Assembly: GCA_001599595.1 (NCBI GenBank)
Contig: BCHH01000007.1
Location: 693,267-751,973, forward strand
Direction of reading: 5' to 3'
Source: Beverwykella pulmonaria
Taxonomy: Eukaryota; Ascomycota; Dothideomycetes; Pleosporales; Melanommataceae
DNA: 58,707 bases
Both the position numbers and the translations under genes were made by a program. Below the pieces are notes generated by a model. It did no database searches and was not told where the DNA came from. It was given only the letters and a program-made list of their open reading frames with translations. Numbering within the stretch: the stretch's first letter is position 1; each line of letters begins with the position of its first letter. Shown piece after piece: positions 10,091 through 22,383 of this stretch.

Positions 10091-11910
10091 ATGGCTCCTC
10101 GCGAAACTTCCAACGAGCCCAGTGGCACGCCGGTGCCTGTAGAACGGGGATTTGCCACTTTGGCGACGCTGAGGTATGTGCGACAAAGATGCGCGTCATT
10201 TCGAGATAAAAACTGATGCCGTGTGTGCAGTGTCGGTGTGAAGGCTATTGTTGACAAGGTGAGTACTGCGCGACTGAAGGCCTGCGATGCGACGCACCGC
10301 CTATTTGGCTAAGATGTCGAGCATTGTGAACTCCAACTTCATGTCCACCAAGTTTATTCTTCCCATTCAGCATGTTTAACACAAACCCTATTCTGTGTGT
10401 CTTTGTTTTTATTTTATCATTGTCAATTTTTTTTTTAAGTTTCTTCGCTTTTACTCAATACATTTTACCCTTTCATCACCTTTCATGACAGTCCCTAACA
10501 CATCCTCAGGATGGCGAGAAACGCAAAGCCGAAATCCTTCTCATACAACACCGCCGCGGACAGCCCAAATTCTATGTCCACTACGAAGAATTCAACAAGC
10601 GTCTCGATGAATGGGTGTCCGCCGACCGTATCGACCTGACACGGGAGGTCGAATGGCCGGCCCCTGAGAAGCCCGAGAAGAAGAAAACCAGCTCTAGTCA
10701 AAAGACGCAGGCACCCTCCAAATCAGACCAGAAGAACCTTAAACGATCACGAAGTAAACTAGATCGAGAGATCTCAGGAACCCCAGAAGCGACGAACCTC
10801 CAACCTCCGGGCAAGCCACCAAAGGTAACCAAAGCCAATGGGAAGGAGAACAAGGAGCTCGTCGTCACAAGTGAAGTCGCCAGCGATGCGACCCCGAAAG
10901 CGGAGGACGATGAGATGGACCTCGTCGACGTGCAAGACGCCGCTGCCGCCGCCAAAGCCGCACCCGACCACCTGTTCTCACGCGAGGACGAAATAGAAAA
11001 ACTCCGCACCGGCGGCTCCATGACACAGAATCAAACCGAAATCTCCCGCGTCCGCAACCTCGAAAAGATCCAAATGGGCAAATTCGAAGTCGAGCCTTGG
11101 TACTTCTCGCCCTACCCGATCGACTTCGTCGACTCAGACATGGTGTATATCTGCGAATTCTGCCTGTCCTACTTCGGCGAAGTAACGCCTTTTGAGCGCC
11201 ACCGCTCAAAATGTACTCTGCTCCACCCGCCCGGCAACGAAATCTACCGCGACGACTATGTTTCCTTCTTCGAGATCGACGGCCGGCGCCAGCGGACCTG
11301 GTGTCGCAACCTCTGCCTGCTATCGAAGCTCTTCCTCGACCACAAGACGCTGTACTACGACGTCGACCCCTTCCTCTTCTACTGCATGGCGACGCGCGAT
11401 GAACATGGCTGCCACCTTGTCGGGTACTTCTCCAAGGAAAAGGAATCCGCCGAGGGTTACAACGTAGCCTGTATTCTCACACTGCCGCAATACCAACGTA
11501 AAGGCTTCGGAAAGCTCCTCATCGACTTCTCGTACCTCCTCTCCAAACGCGAGAACAAGCTGGGCTCCCCCGAGAAACCATTATCCGATCTTGGGCTCCT
11601 GGGGTACCGCGCATACTGGCAGGAAACCATCGTCGACTTGCTGATGGACGGCAAAGTCGAGGCGAATATTGAGGATCTGGGAGCCACAACGGCGATGACG
11701 ACGAATGATGTATTGCATACGCTGCAGAATCTCAATATGCTCAGGTATAGCAAGAACCAGCATGTGATTGTGTTGACAGACGCCGTGATTGAGCAGAGGG
11801 AACGGCAAAAGGCAAAGGAAAAGATTAAGGGGAAGAGGAGTATTGATCCTGAGAGGCTGATTTGGAAACCGCCTGTTTTTTCGGCCGCGAGCAGGACGTG
11901 GAATTGGTGA
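10091..11910 (+). CDS. ESA1: MYST histone acetyltransferase, NuA4 catalytic subunit
   Basis: Three exons: 10091-10173, 10231-10258 (28 nt) and 10510-11910; introns of 57 and 251 nt; 503 residues. Order of domains: chromo-barrel/Tudor-knot (about 28-80; [15 protein letters not shown]), a Lys/Ser-rich linker, the MYST C2HC zinc finger (about 250-272; CEFC...H-x3-C) and the acetyltransferase core with the active-site Cys in NVACILTLP (about 357), acetyl-CoA loop QYQRKGFGK (about 363-371) and the general-base Glu in [10 protein letters not shown]. Esa1 acetylates histone H4 and H2A tails as part of NuA4/piccolo. The first two splices are supported because they join [12 protein letters not shown] to [10 protein letters not shown], as in homologues. 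Confidence 0.96.
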
Positions 11911-12324
11911 TGGGGAGTGCTTTCTTTGATTGGTTTCTGTGTGCGTTAGAGCGAGTGGGTCTGCTTGGAACGGGCTGGGCTGGGATGGGCTGGGATGGTT
12001 TTGCGGTGTTTAGACTTGGATCAGGAGTCGATCGATCGATCGATTGATTGGTGAAAGTGGAGTTCATAGACTGTGTATAACAACCAAGGTCGTTGGGGTG
12101 GGCATTCCTTCATCCAGTTCACACGCTATGTACAGTACAACAGCAACTTGCTCAGGTGAAGCTCAATTCAAATACTCTAACTCTATGCTATGCTCGGGTA
12201 TATATATGCATTGCTCTATTCCTAGGTTGCCCATCTTTCAACAGCAAATGCTCAAAAGGCCTTCCAATGCAATTACAATTAGATTCCAAAATGTCTCTCC
12301 CCTCGCTCCATCCTCCATCCACCA
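11911..12324. other. Convergent 3' region, ESA1 / Q/P-rich gene
   Basis: 414 bp between two convergent stops. It includes an (ATCG)n stretch at about 12028-12043 and T-rich sequence; no gene seen. Confidence 0.5.
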
Positions 12325-15300
12325 CTACGTAAAATCAATAAATTCATACAACTCACTAATCCTCTTCTCTCCATTCCCCTTGCCCGAATCCCTCTTCCAG
12401 GCATCCTCGGGCCGACCCACATGCACTTTCTGCTCATCCCTCTTATCCACAGCCCCACGTTTACGCCCATCCTCCTCATCCTCCCCACTATACGCGCTTC
12501 CACTTCCATACCCCAGCTCTCCGAATTTCGGCAGCTCGGACATGTATTCTTGGGCTAGCTTATCGCTATCGTGAGATGTGTTGCGTTGATGCAGGGTGGT
12601 AGCGGGGGGGTCGTAGATATGCATATTCTGGTGGGACAGCGGTTGAACAGTCTGGAAGGGATGAGGTTGCTGTTGCGGTTGCGGTTGCGGTTGCGGTTGC
12701 GGTTGCGGTTGCGGTTGCGGTTGCGGTTGCGGTTGCGGTTGTGTCTGGTTGCGGTACTGGAGGGCGGGATGTGTCCATTGGAGGGGTGCTTGGTCGTTGA
12801 GTTGCTGGTTCGGGTTCGGGTTGTGAACATGAGAGTGTGTGCTTGACAATTGAAGCTCGGCGGTCGCGGAGGGCGCCTGTGGTTGGGGTTGGGGTTGGGG
12901 CTGGGGCTGGGGATGCCATTGCTGCTGATTCTGATTCTGATTTTGATTTTCGTTGTGGTTCTGTGGTTGGTGTAGGTCCACATTCTGATGCTGATCCGTC
13001 GCATACGCAGTAAACCACACCTCATCCCCCTGTTGTCGATGCTGCATCTGTACATGTGGTGGTATTTGCATATGTGGCTCCCCATTCTGCTGGTACGAGA
13101 ACGCCGCATATCCCGACACAGCCCCAACTGCGGCATTATCATTTTTGTTGTTTAAGTTCATGTCCTGTCTCAGAGGCAAATGATGCGAGTCCCGCTTCTC
13201 CGGGGGGGAAATAGGGGGCGTGAGGTTTCCGCTCATGGGATTCGAGTTCGGAAACGGGTACTGAGTGGGCTGTGTGTTGGGAGCACCATATGCAGGACCT
13301 AGCATCATCGATACTCTATTCCCAGTAGTACCAAATGTCTGCGCTTTCTGCAAGTTCTCTGGAACGGGAGGGCTTATTGGGCCCGAGTAGGCTTTGTATT
13401 CTGATACTGGGGCCGCGAAGGGTAGTGTGTACCCATTGCTTGGACTTGAAGACGGAGAATTGAATCTCTGGTACTTGGATGCGTTGCCCTGCATGTTTGG
13501 GTTGAGTTTGGGGGAGTTCTGCGGTGAGAGTTGAGGCGATCGTTGGGGAGAGCGGCTTGGAGAACGTTGGCGGGCTGCTCCCCCCGCCATGAGACTTGTG
13601 GGCAGGTCATCTATCGCGGAGAGTTCATTTTGTGGTTTTGGCGCGAGGGTAGAAGCATTGGCGAGTCGTTGGGGTGGCGATACAACATCGTGTGCAAGAT
13701 GTGCAAATTCTGGAGGAGCAACCGGCTGTGACTGGGTGTTGGGAATGCTCTTTATTTGTTGAGAATTCTGCGAGTTATGGGGAGGTTGAAGTACATTTGG
13801 CTGTGGCTGACTCGCAACTGGGTTGCCGGGCAATTCCTGTGGCGAGATAGACCTAGGTTCCGACTGAATTGGGTTCGCGTCAAGCTCAAAAGCGAACGAT
13901 GTTGCATTTGGTATAGGTGGACGGGTGGCAGGTCCAGAAGTAGAACGAGAATCGTTGTTTGCGACTGGAGCACTAGTGGGAGCTGCACGAGTAGGCTGGA
14001 CGAGTTTCTCAGGCGGGCGGTACAGTCCTTCGGGTCCGACGAGTCTAAGTCCTGTTGCCTTTTCGGAGGCGACTTCCGCTTCAGTCTGCTTTACGGAAGA
14101 CGCATTATTAGGGGCGTTGTTATTTTGATATTGGTCAGGCAGCTGTGTGGGAAGAGGCGCCCTTCCTTGTGCTGAAGCTGGCATCTTTTTCATCTGAGGC
14201 ACCCCAGACGAGTTTGGTAGTCTTGCTCTATCGTTGTTGTGTGACCCCTGTGACAATGCCTGTGGTGCATTTTGCGAGGCTGATTTGGGCTGGGCCCGTT
14301 GGGCACCTACAACCCCAGCTGGCGAAACAGCATAAGAACCAGCTTGAAGTGGATTATGAGAAGTTCTAGGGCCTGGGGGAACTATTCTATTGGCCTGCGT
14401 CGGCATCGGGACTGTGGCAGTATGCGGTGGTTTCATGTTAGGCATAGACTTTTGTGAAATTGGGCGGCCCATTGTCTGCACAGACATTGGAGCGTGAGTG
14501 TGAGCTTGAACCTGAACCATCTGCGGCCTTGAAAAGGTTGGACCGCCCTGGACACCGACTGCTCGAGTAGTTGAATAGGGCGCCTTGGCGGCTTGTTGAT
14601 ATTGGGGCCGTGAGTCTGCCGATTGTGACCTGGAAGCGTTCCCAGGAGGCATCTGAGAGCTCTTATTCGGGTTTGCATCTGGAGTGTTCGGAGCGCTGAT
14701 TGCACGGTATCTTGAGCGCGAGTCAGCTGTTGAGGAGTAAATGGGCACCAACTGAGCGTGTGTGCCTGTAGGATTATTCGAAGTCGAGTTCACAGACGAC
14801 TGCGCAGGTCGCGATTTGGGTTTTCCGGCTGAAGGCGGACTCAAGAATGCTGATGATGGTCGAGCGCCAGTGGTGACGGCAGGGGAGGATTTCTGAGAAA
14901 TTATGGGAGGTTTGGGAAGATGGCTGGGCGCAGAATTCGATGCTCTATGGCCGGGCTGTGGAGGTGGAGGAGTGATCGACATAATCGGAGGAGGTTCCCT
15001 ATTCAATAAGGCAAGGTAGCATTTGCGCTGGTCGTCCGCGGAGAGCTTCGTGAAGTAGGAGGTCGAAAGGAAAAGTTCCTGAATCTCTCTCTGATCTAGC
15101 TGTTGACGGACCTTCTCAATCTCACTCGCGTAGTTTCGACACAAAAAGATGATGTCTTCCTTCGGGTCCCATGCCAACTCTTGACTTTTACAGTACTGAA
15201 GCGTGGTCTTTACGAGATAAAGCATGTTCAACCCCCTAAAGTCGTGTGTTTTGCCTTCGTTGTTCAGACGTAAAAGGACTTGGTTCTTCCGAAAGTTATC

Positions 15301-15772
15301 GATCGTCGGGGTTCCATTCACGCCTAATCATGGTCAGCTTGGATATTTATCCACTATTGAGAATCGGCAGCTCACCCGGAGGAACTAAATCGACCTCAAC
15401 CTCTGCATTCTCGGTGCAGCTGCTATCTTTGTACTTCGGTCCAGTCGCAATCAAAATCTTGGTGGGGAATAGAGGAATCATGCCCTTGGGCAAGCTCACT
15501 CGTTTATCAGCTTCTAGCTTGCTCTTGATGCGCTGAAAGTCTTTGTCGTCATAAACGATGTGGATGTCGGGCATATCTCGACGGGATCCTAGGCAGAGCA
15601 TGGCTAGCCCACACATGGCGGCCCAGCTGAGCTTCTTTCCATCGAGAAGGTTCTTGATATGGTTGGCTGCTACGAGATAGTTCGCTCGAGGCGGGCTCCT
15701 GAAATTGCGTCCTTGCTTCTTCTTCCACGTGTTGTAGTCGTCGACATTATAATACTTCCAATCCTCCCCCAT
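12325..15772 (-). CDS. Long Q/P-rich protein of unknown function
   Basis: Two exons, 15772-15376 and 15323-12325, with a 52-nt intron (GTGAGC...GATTAG); 1131 residues. Start chosen at ATG 15772 (MGEDWKYYNVDDY). A farther in-frame ATG at 15862 adds a stretch that looks like translated leader. The first 260 residues or so are ordered and charged (TWKKKQGRNF, LEADKRVSLPKG, SYFTKLSADDQRKCYLALL) and are probably a conserved domain, but I do not recognise it. The remaining 870 residues are low complexity, rich in Pro, Gln, Ser and Asn, with (QP)n runs, and are predicted disordered. The pattern suggests a nuclear regulatory or scaffold protein; this is inference only. Confidence 0.8.
12676..12742. 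repeat. Hexanucleotide (GGTTGC)n array
   Basis: About eleven near-perfect GGTTGC units, encoding a Gln-Pro dipeptide run on the - strand. Confidence 0.92.
12885..12912 (+). repeat. G-quadruplex motif, five GGGG tracts
   Basis: Five GGGG runs separated by TT or CT (GGGGTTGGGGTTGGGG then CT-spaced). They lie on the template strand of the Q/P-rich gene. The tract is a very strong quadruplex candidate by pattern. Confidence 0.85.
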
Positions 15773-16905
15773 CTTGGATACTGCGCAAGAGAAACGTGAG
15801 AGGAAACAAAGGAAGTATCGAAGATAGAGGAAGGGAAAAAAAATCAAGCCCAGGCTGCGCATGCAGGTAATGTGGGATGTAATATGACTTCGCGACTCGT
15901 AGTTCGCCCCGATGACGGGTAAGTTCCTAGAGGATGTCTACTCGCCGCAGAGTCGTTCAGGAACTCCCAACACCGGGGCAGGGGTGGAGGCCTTTTAAAG
16001 AAGTCAGCATTGTTGTAAGGCTTAGCCCTTCGATCCGACCCATCTTATCCCAGCCCCGCGTCTTGATATGTCCCTCTAAAGCAGTGCTGATAAAAGTCAA
16101 TATGATTGGCCTGACTAGGGATTCTTATAAGCGAAGCCAACAACTTGGAGTTAGCTGATATGCAGGAGCTCCAACTAGCATGCGGCGCATGAAGAGTGAT
16201 CGGGACCTTAACAAACCCTCAACTCCCATTCGCACTGTACACAGAATCTTTATTTAAGGATCCGGCTGGCTGGTGACGCCCGCTGCAAGCGAGTGTGGCT
16301 TTTGCTGTGCAGCGGTGTTTCCGGGTTTCAGAGTGGTTGTGAAGAAGATTCGCCCCAGAGGCTGAGATGTCTATTATTAGTAATAGCGCAGAGCAAAGGA
16401 TCCAATCCTACGCCTCAACCGCCATTTGCTGCGGCTGAGCACGCTCAGTAAGCCGACCCTGGGAAAAGTGGAACCACGGATCCAAAGTGTTAAAGTCGGT
16501 CGTGAGACCCGAGTTGCTCATCGAGTTCATTCAAAGGAGGCTTATGTCTCTTAACGATCATGGCTCCGAGCGCTCGAGATGCTGTGGTCGCCTTAACAAA
16601 TAGTGAAAACGGCCACTACGTCTGGTCGGTAATGTCCATGCATTCCAAACGTTGCGCAACCTTTTATTCAAAGATTTGCCCATCGGTAAACAGTCTAAGT
16701 TAGTTGCTTCTCACATAACCATTCCTGTACGATGTAGACGAGGTGGTAGCATGCATGAACATTGAACCGCCATTTTTTGCTTATGGAATCAGGTCGAGAG
16801 TACCTCCTAAATAATACAAAGCTCATATATGCCATGCTGGTCGCCATAGCCGCTTGTAATTGGATAAGCTCATTACGTCGTCGTTGCCCGTGAATGAGGC
16901 AATGC
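15773..16905. other. Intergenic, no gene recognised
   Basis: About 1.1 kb holding the promoter of the Q/P-rich gene and the 3' flank of the microprotein gene. The short frame from 15934 has no family features. Confidence 0.55.
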
Positions 16906-17460
16906 TTAGATACCGCCACCTGGAAGTAAGAGTCAGCCCACGTTTCTGAGCGCCTGAATCCAGGTAAAACATTCCAGCCATGGTGACAAAAGCATCAAGG
17001 GCCTCCCTGGTGTTCTGTTCTGATATATGTGCCTGCGAATTGGACTGAACGAGCTCTATCCACGTACCCGACCTATCCACTGAGACGCTGTAGTCGCCTA
17101 CCGCCCTTTCTTTCTGCCTTGCCGCCAGTGCCCTCGATTTGATCATCATGTACCCACCACCGAGCGATAGAATGGAAAGGAAGGCGAAGTTGCGAGGCCT
17201 ATTCGAGATTGTGTTAGCACGAGAGCACGCTGGTGAAATGGACGATGCTATTGAATGTGAGAGAACGGCAGGCACGAGAAAACTCTGGCAGTATGCCCAA
17301 ATTCATTTGCTACATCAGTAAGACTCGAGCAAAGCGGTTAGAGGATCAAGATGGTGGAGGTCCGAGCTGTCGTACGCTCCAGAAAGCAGTGGGCGGCACA
17401 ACAGGGCCGAGGTAAATGAACAGGCTTAGGAGCTTACGTGAAGAGCCTTGGATATGCCAT
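16906..17460 (-). CDS. Membrane microprotein, 55 residues (probably mitochondrial)
   Basis: Three exons: 17460-17438 (23 nt), 17198-17068 (131 nt) and 16919-16906 (14 nt); introns of 239 nt (GTAAGC, CTAAC branch) and 148 nt (GTACGT). All phases agree and give 55 residues. The protein starts MAYPRLFTPRNFAF, has one hydrophobic segment (FLSILSLGGGYMM, about residues 13-27), then a basic stretch (KSRALAARQKER) and ends SVSVDRSGGGI. Small fungal proteins with this kind of tail are known to me as uncharacterised, probably mitochondrial inner-membrane proteins; that assignment is from memory and tentative. The middle exon is the firm part. The first exon rests on a good donor and a matching phase. 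Confidence 0.65.
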
Positions 17461-17761
17461 TGGGCGTATTCCTTTGCAAAAGGTTGGAATTTGGAGGTGT
17501 GGGAGTGCTTTTTGTTGGGTGGGCGGCGCAATGGATGTTGTGTTGGGAACACACGAGCACACGACCTCTTCCCCTCTGTAACCTCACACGCTTTCCCTTC
17601 CCCAGAAAATCGTCGCCGGCTGCCGTCGGCCGACTTATCGATAAGCGCGTGAAATCTTGGCGCCAAGACCTGCACTGAGCGGCAGAAATTTGGGCTGACC
17701 GCCTTCGCCGCAACGCCAAATTTCTGTCGCATCGAGACTTTTGCTGCCAACAGCGCCAACA
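17461..17761. promoter_or_regulatory. Divergent region, microprotein / ESF1
   Basis: 301 bp between outward-reading genes. A TATCGATA palindrome lies at 17637-17644. No TATA box seen. Confidence 0.35.
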
Positions 17762-20023
17762 ATGCCTCTACCAAGACGCCCGATAGCACCCAAGACTGGG
17801 AAAGCAAAAGAAAAACCAAAGACGGGTATGTCGCTTTTTCGATCAATCTCGGATCTGGCCGGGCACATCCCATGAGAGACAGCGGATAGCATGCGAGTCT
17901 CCGCCGGCCGGCCCAAATGATTCATAACGACCAAAGCTACCATTTCGATAGTCTTGGAAGTGGGCCATAATTTGAACTTATACTAACCATCTTCAGGCGA
18001 TACTCGATTTGCGAATTTCCAATCTGATCCTAGATTTCGGCTGCCAGCCAAGAAAGACTCAAAGAAGGAACTCGATCCCCGTTTTGCGCGACTGCAGACG
18101 GATCCCGATTTCCACAATCAAGCGACCGTCGACAAATATGGCCGCAGGATTGCGAAAAATGGCAAGGAGAGTCGGGACGACGACAAGAGCGAGGACGAAG
18201 ACGAGTTGATAGTAGAACCCCGAGGCGGAGAGAAGAAGGACAAGGCTGTTCGGAAGGAATTGGCAAAAGCAGACAAGTTTGGGTCCAAAGCTCACGATCC
18301 AATCAGGGATGGCGGATTCTCCTCGTCGTCGGACAGCTCTAGCGACGAAGAAGACGAAGACGTTGAGGACCAAGCCGAACTAGCTGCGCAGGATGTTGAG
18401 GTGCCCATGGGTGAGGTCTCTTCGCGCCTGGCAGCCGTCAATATGGACTGGGATAACATTCGAGCCTCGGATATTCTGGCTGTAGCAAATTCATTCGTTC
18501 CTGCAGGCGGCAAGATCCTCAGCGTTGTCATATACCCGAGTGAGTTTGGCATGGAACGCTTACAACGCGAAGAACTCGAGGGACCACCACGGCAGATTTT
18601 TGCCTCATCGTCTGCGAACAACGAGAACAACATCACATCCTTGGTGGAGCCACCTGAGCCATCTGACTCGGAAGGTGATGAGCAGACAACAAAAAAACCC
18701 TTAAAGGAGAGCAATGGCGAAGAGTTCGACTCGACAGCACTCCGTGCGTACCAGCTTGATCGATTGCGCTACTACTACGCTGTCATTTCATGCTCAGCAG
18801 ACAACGTCGCGAAATCTTTATACGACAACATGGACGGAATGGAATATCTCTCTAGCGCAAACTTCTTCGACCTTCGCTTCGTTCCTGATGAGGTCACTTT
18901 CGACGAAGATCCTCACGACCAGTGCCAGAAGCTGCCCGAATCCTACAAGCCAAACGAGTTCATTACCGGTGCGCTAACACATTCAAAAGTCACCCTGACC
19001 TGGGATGCCGACGATAGGACCCGACAAGAAGCTCAGAAACGTGCATTCTCCCGCAAGGAGGTCGATGAGAACGAACTCCAAGCCTATCTAGGAACCGATT
19101 CGTCTTCGTCCGAGGATGAAGCGGACGGCCGCAAAGCTGCTAAAGCAGCTTCTCTGCGAGAGTCACTTGGCTTGGATCCTTCTGGCAAGAGTTCATCGCA
19201 ATCGAAACATGCTAAAAGAGAGAGAGACTTCAAGAAGCCCGAAGGCGAAATGCAAGTTACATTCTCCGCCGCCCTATCAACAAACCCGGAGAAAGGATCG
19301 GTATTTGAAAATGAGCCACCCTTGGAGGAGACTACGCTGGAGAAGTATGTGCGGAAGCAAAAGGAACGGAAAGCGAGGCGCAAAGAAAAGTACGAGGCCG
19401 GGAAGGAGAGCAGAGATCCAGATGTGGATGACGCAAACAAACAGCCAAAGCTCTCCACCAAAGCAGATGCAGATGAGGAAGACCCATGGAATGATCCGTT
19501 CTTCGAAGCAGACCCGGCAGCTGCCAAGGCTGTTATGGTCCAATCAAAGAAGGCCCAGAGAGCCCAGAAACGCGAGGAGCGAGAAAAGCAGGAGGAAGCA
19601 GCAGCCGCGGAACGCGCCAATTTGGAGCTGCTCATGCTTGACGACGAGGGCTCAAAGGTGCAGCACTTCAACATGAATGAGATCGCGAAAGTCGAGAAAG
19701 CAAAGAAGAAGGGAAAGAAGAAGTCGAAGGCAGAGAAAGAGACTGTGGTCGAAGACGACTTCAAGATCAACGTCCACGATCCTCGATTGGCGAAAATTTA
19801 CGAGAGTCACGAGTTTGCCATCGATCCTACCCACCCACAGTTCAAGGCGACCCACGGAATGAAGGCCATACTGGATGAAGGCCGCAAGAAGAGGAAGCAT
19901 GATCGAGACGGCGAAGTCCTAGATCGAGAACAGAAAAAGTCAAAGAAAAGAGACGAAGCTGGCGACGCGGACGATTTGAAGAAGCTGGCGGCAAGGGTGA
20001 AAGCGAAGAGCAAGAAGGCATAA
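17762..20023 (+). CDS. ESF1: Pre-rRNA-processing protein ESF1
   Basis: Two exons, 17762-17825 and 17997-20023; 171-nt intron with a canonical TACTAAC branch (17981); 696 residues, the expected size. The N-terminus has the family hallmark repeats around DPRFRLPAKKDSKKELDPRFA. A central domain includes MDWDNIRASDILAVANSF and the ILSVVIYPSEFG strand, and acidic and Lys-rich stretches alternate through the middle. The C-terminal NUC153-type segment is at about 600-640 (HDPRLAKIYESHEFAIDPTH). Esf1 is a nucleolar factor needed for early 18S rRNA processing in the SSU processome. Confidence 0.95.
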
Positions 20024-21246
20024 AAGTTTTACAATATCATAATACCCATGGCTGCATATCAAGCGTCAGAAGCTTGTTTTGCCAAACATTCTATTGTCCC
20101 AATTTTCTTGTTTGGGCGAAGGGACGAGGTGAAGTGTCTGTGTTTGCTGATTATGATAGATTTGAGACTCGCAACCACTGTTCGCAAACCATATCACTTT
20201 TGGTAACCTCCGTGTCATATTTCTGCTACCTGACCTATAGCCTGATATCTATCTCTGACCTAATGCTCTACGACTACCGCCCGACCTTTTCCCTCAGCTC
20301 ATCGGAGCTGTTGCAATGCTCCCTTTGATATCACAGATGTATATACTTACGTAATCATTCCTTTTCCTAACACTACAATTCGTTCGCGTTCATCTTTAAG
20401 TTGGAGCTTATATCTCATAATCTATGTCGCCTCCACAGGTTAAATTCGACAATTCCGCTTCATATAATGGGAAGCGCTGATATAGAGTGGACCTAGACAC
20501 TGTTGACGTTGGTGTACAAAAAACCCACTCTAGCGACTACACTGGCAGGAAATAACTCGCACAAGGTCGTAATATCATCTGTACTCGCCAGCATCGTGAC
20601 TTGGACCAAGCCTTTCACTCAAAAGGCCAGTTCACACTCAAAGCTCCAATCAAGTACATTCGAAAACGATTTTTAGACACAGAATGGAAGAAGGATTACG
20701 CATGGCGACTGTTTTTGGTCCTCTCAACATTGGACTGGGAGATAAGCAGCTGCTCACTGGCTATACTGTTCTTCTGAGCGAGTGGATCAAGCTTTGCAGG
20801 CCTGATGATACGCACCACCACAACATCGCTTTAACTCAGCTGACCAGACTTGGGCGAATAGGTGGCCCAAAATAGCTTCGAGGTTTAGTCAGACGCTGAG
20901 TATGGCTATACTGCTGTTGCCTGCGATGGCGCGCGTCAGTCGTATTTGGAGGGGAGGCAGGATATTATGTTCGGTATGGGAGGGGGGATGTGGACAATTA
21001 ATATGAAGTGGATTTGAGAGCCGCTGGGCTGGCGCTGCGTGCAATTGCTCATTTCTTAATATGCGTTCTGGATGCTGACATCTTATGACTACGTGCAACC
21101 CAATACCTCTTCTCATCATGCACGGACCCTCATGGCACGTCTTCTACGCATCTAAGTCCTCCCCATTCCCAGATCTTCCTGCCCTCGCACGGCACGATAT
21201 CCTCTCTCCGGTGTCTTAGATGATATCCTCACACTCAAACATCTTC
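20024..21246. other. Intergenic, no gene recognised
   Basis: About 1.2 kb between the convergent ESF1 and RNase H2C genes. It has only short frames, such as one at 20684-20875, without domain, signal or splice support. Confidence 0.55.
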
Positions 21247-21822
21247 TCACGCCCCCTTTGTCTCCTTCTTATCCACTACCTCATCCTCCTCTTCCCCATG
21301 CATACACTCCGCAAACCCAATCCACTCCCCCAACCCACGAACATACACATCCTGACTCTGATCTACCGTATCCCCATGACCCCAAACTAGCACCTCGTCG
21401 AAACTTCCAATTTGCGTTGCGATCTTGACCTCTTCCTCCTGTTCCTCTTCCTCTTCATCCGCATTACTTGTTTGAGGTTTGGTATGTGGAAGAGCCTTGT
21501 CCGTAACTTGCACTACGGCGCCGGTGTAGTTTTTAGGGAGTGTGAGAGTGGTTCCGTGGAGATGCCGGCCGCGGAAGTAGACATGCGACGTTCCTGTGTA
21601 CACAACCTATTAACTATCGAACATATGCGTTGAGAAAGGGTTGACAGCGAAATTCGGGCGGAGAGAATGGTAGTATAGTGTATTGAAAAGCTTACCGTCT
21701 TCGCTCTTCTCGGGCACCCAGTAACGTTGCGTGTCATTTATGGGGCCGTTGTGGTTGAGGCGCGCGGGGAGGAGGTGCGGTGTGCATTTTTTGGGTGTGG
21801 TGGTGGAGTGGAGGGATAGCAT
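21247..21822 (-). CDS. RNH203: Ribonuclease H2 subunit C
   Basis: Two exons, 21822-21696 and 21593-21247; 102-nt intron; 157 residues. The family signature is clear: HLLPARLNHNGPIN and RYWVPEKSEDG in exon 1, then TSHVYFRGRHLHGTTLTLP right after the splice, and a C-terminal VLVWGHGD strand. Subunit C pairs with subunit B to form the non-catalytic platform of RNase H2, which removes ribonucleotides from DNA. A run of Glu near residue 100 is a species-specific insert. The acceptor at GTACACAG is preferred over the TTAATAG 13 nt upstream because only it keeps the conserved DG-TS join. Confidence 0.9.
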
Positions 21823-22383
21823 TGTGGGGGGTTGTATGAAGTAGAGAGTGGTGACGATTTGGTTTTGTGAAAACGCGGGGAGGCGGACAATTGGAAGTCG
21901 TGGCGTGGAAGCTTCAATGTTGGAAGACGCGTCGACGCGTTGAGTGGGCGCTCGGACGTTGCTTCTTGATTAGTCCTAGTGCTGGGGAGCTCTACATCTG
22001 GATCTAATCACACAACAATCCTCTCTCCACATTCTTTGTGCTACCGAGATTTCACTCAAACAATACCTTTCTTACCGGCATGCTTTGTATGTTCGAGGTC
22101 ATCATTAGAAGAAATCATTGATACTGCACATCCTGAGCAGAAGGAGAGCTACCTACGATACCTAGATGAGCAGCACACGCCCATCTTTCACGAGCCTTAC
22201 CGCATACTATCATGCCCGAGGAGAAATAGAGGGGTGTGTTTATTAAAGGTAGTGCTGGTCGATACAGCAGTGCTTAGCAAGGCAAACCTGATCCTTTTAC
22301 CCTTTTGCCTAAATCTACTTTACATCCCTCATTCTCCTCGAACGCGAAGACATGCAGCATGGTCCCAGGAAGGTCCTAACTCG
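21823..22383. other. Intergenic with a 138-codon frame of doubtful status
   Basis: RNH203 promoter plus a + strand frame at 21979-22395 that overlaps the 3' end of the next gene. Its product shows no domain or signal peptide. I do not support it as a gene. Confidence 0.4.

Noticed and set aside
12885..12912. Internal telomere tract because of TTGGGG
   Set aside because: Only three such units within a coding exon, continuing as CTGGGG; fungal telomeres are normally TTAGGG.
12571..13142. Repetitive frames over the GGTTGC array on both strands
   Set aside because: Microsatellite shadows of the Q/P-rich gene.
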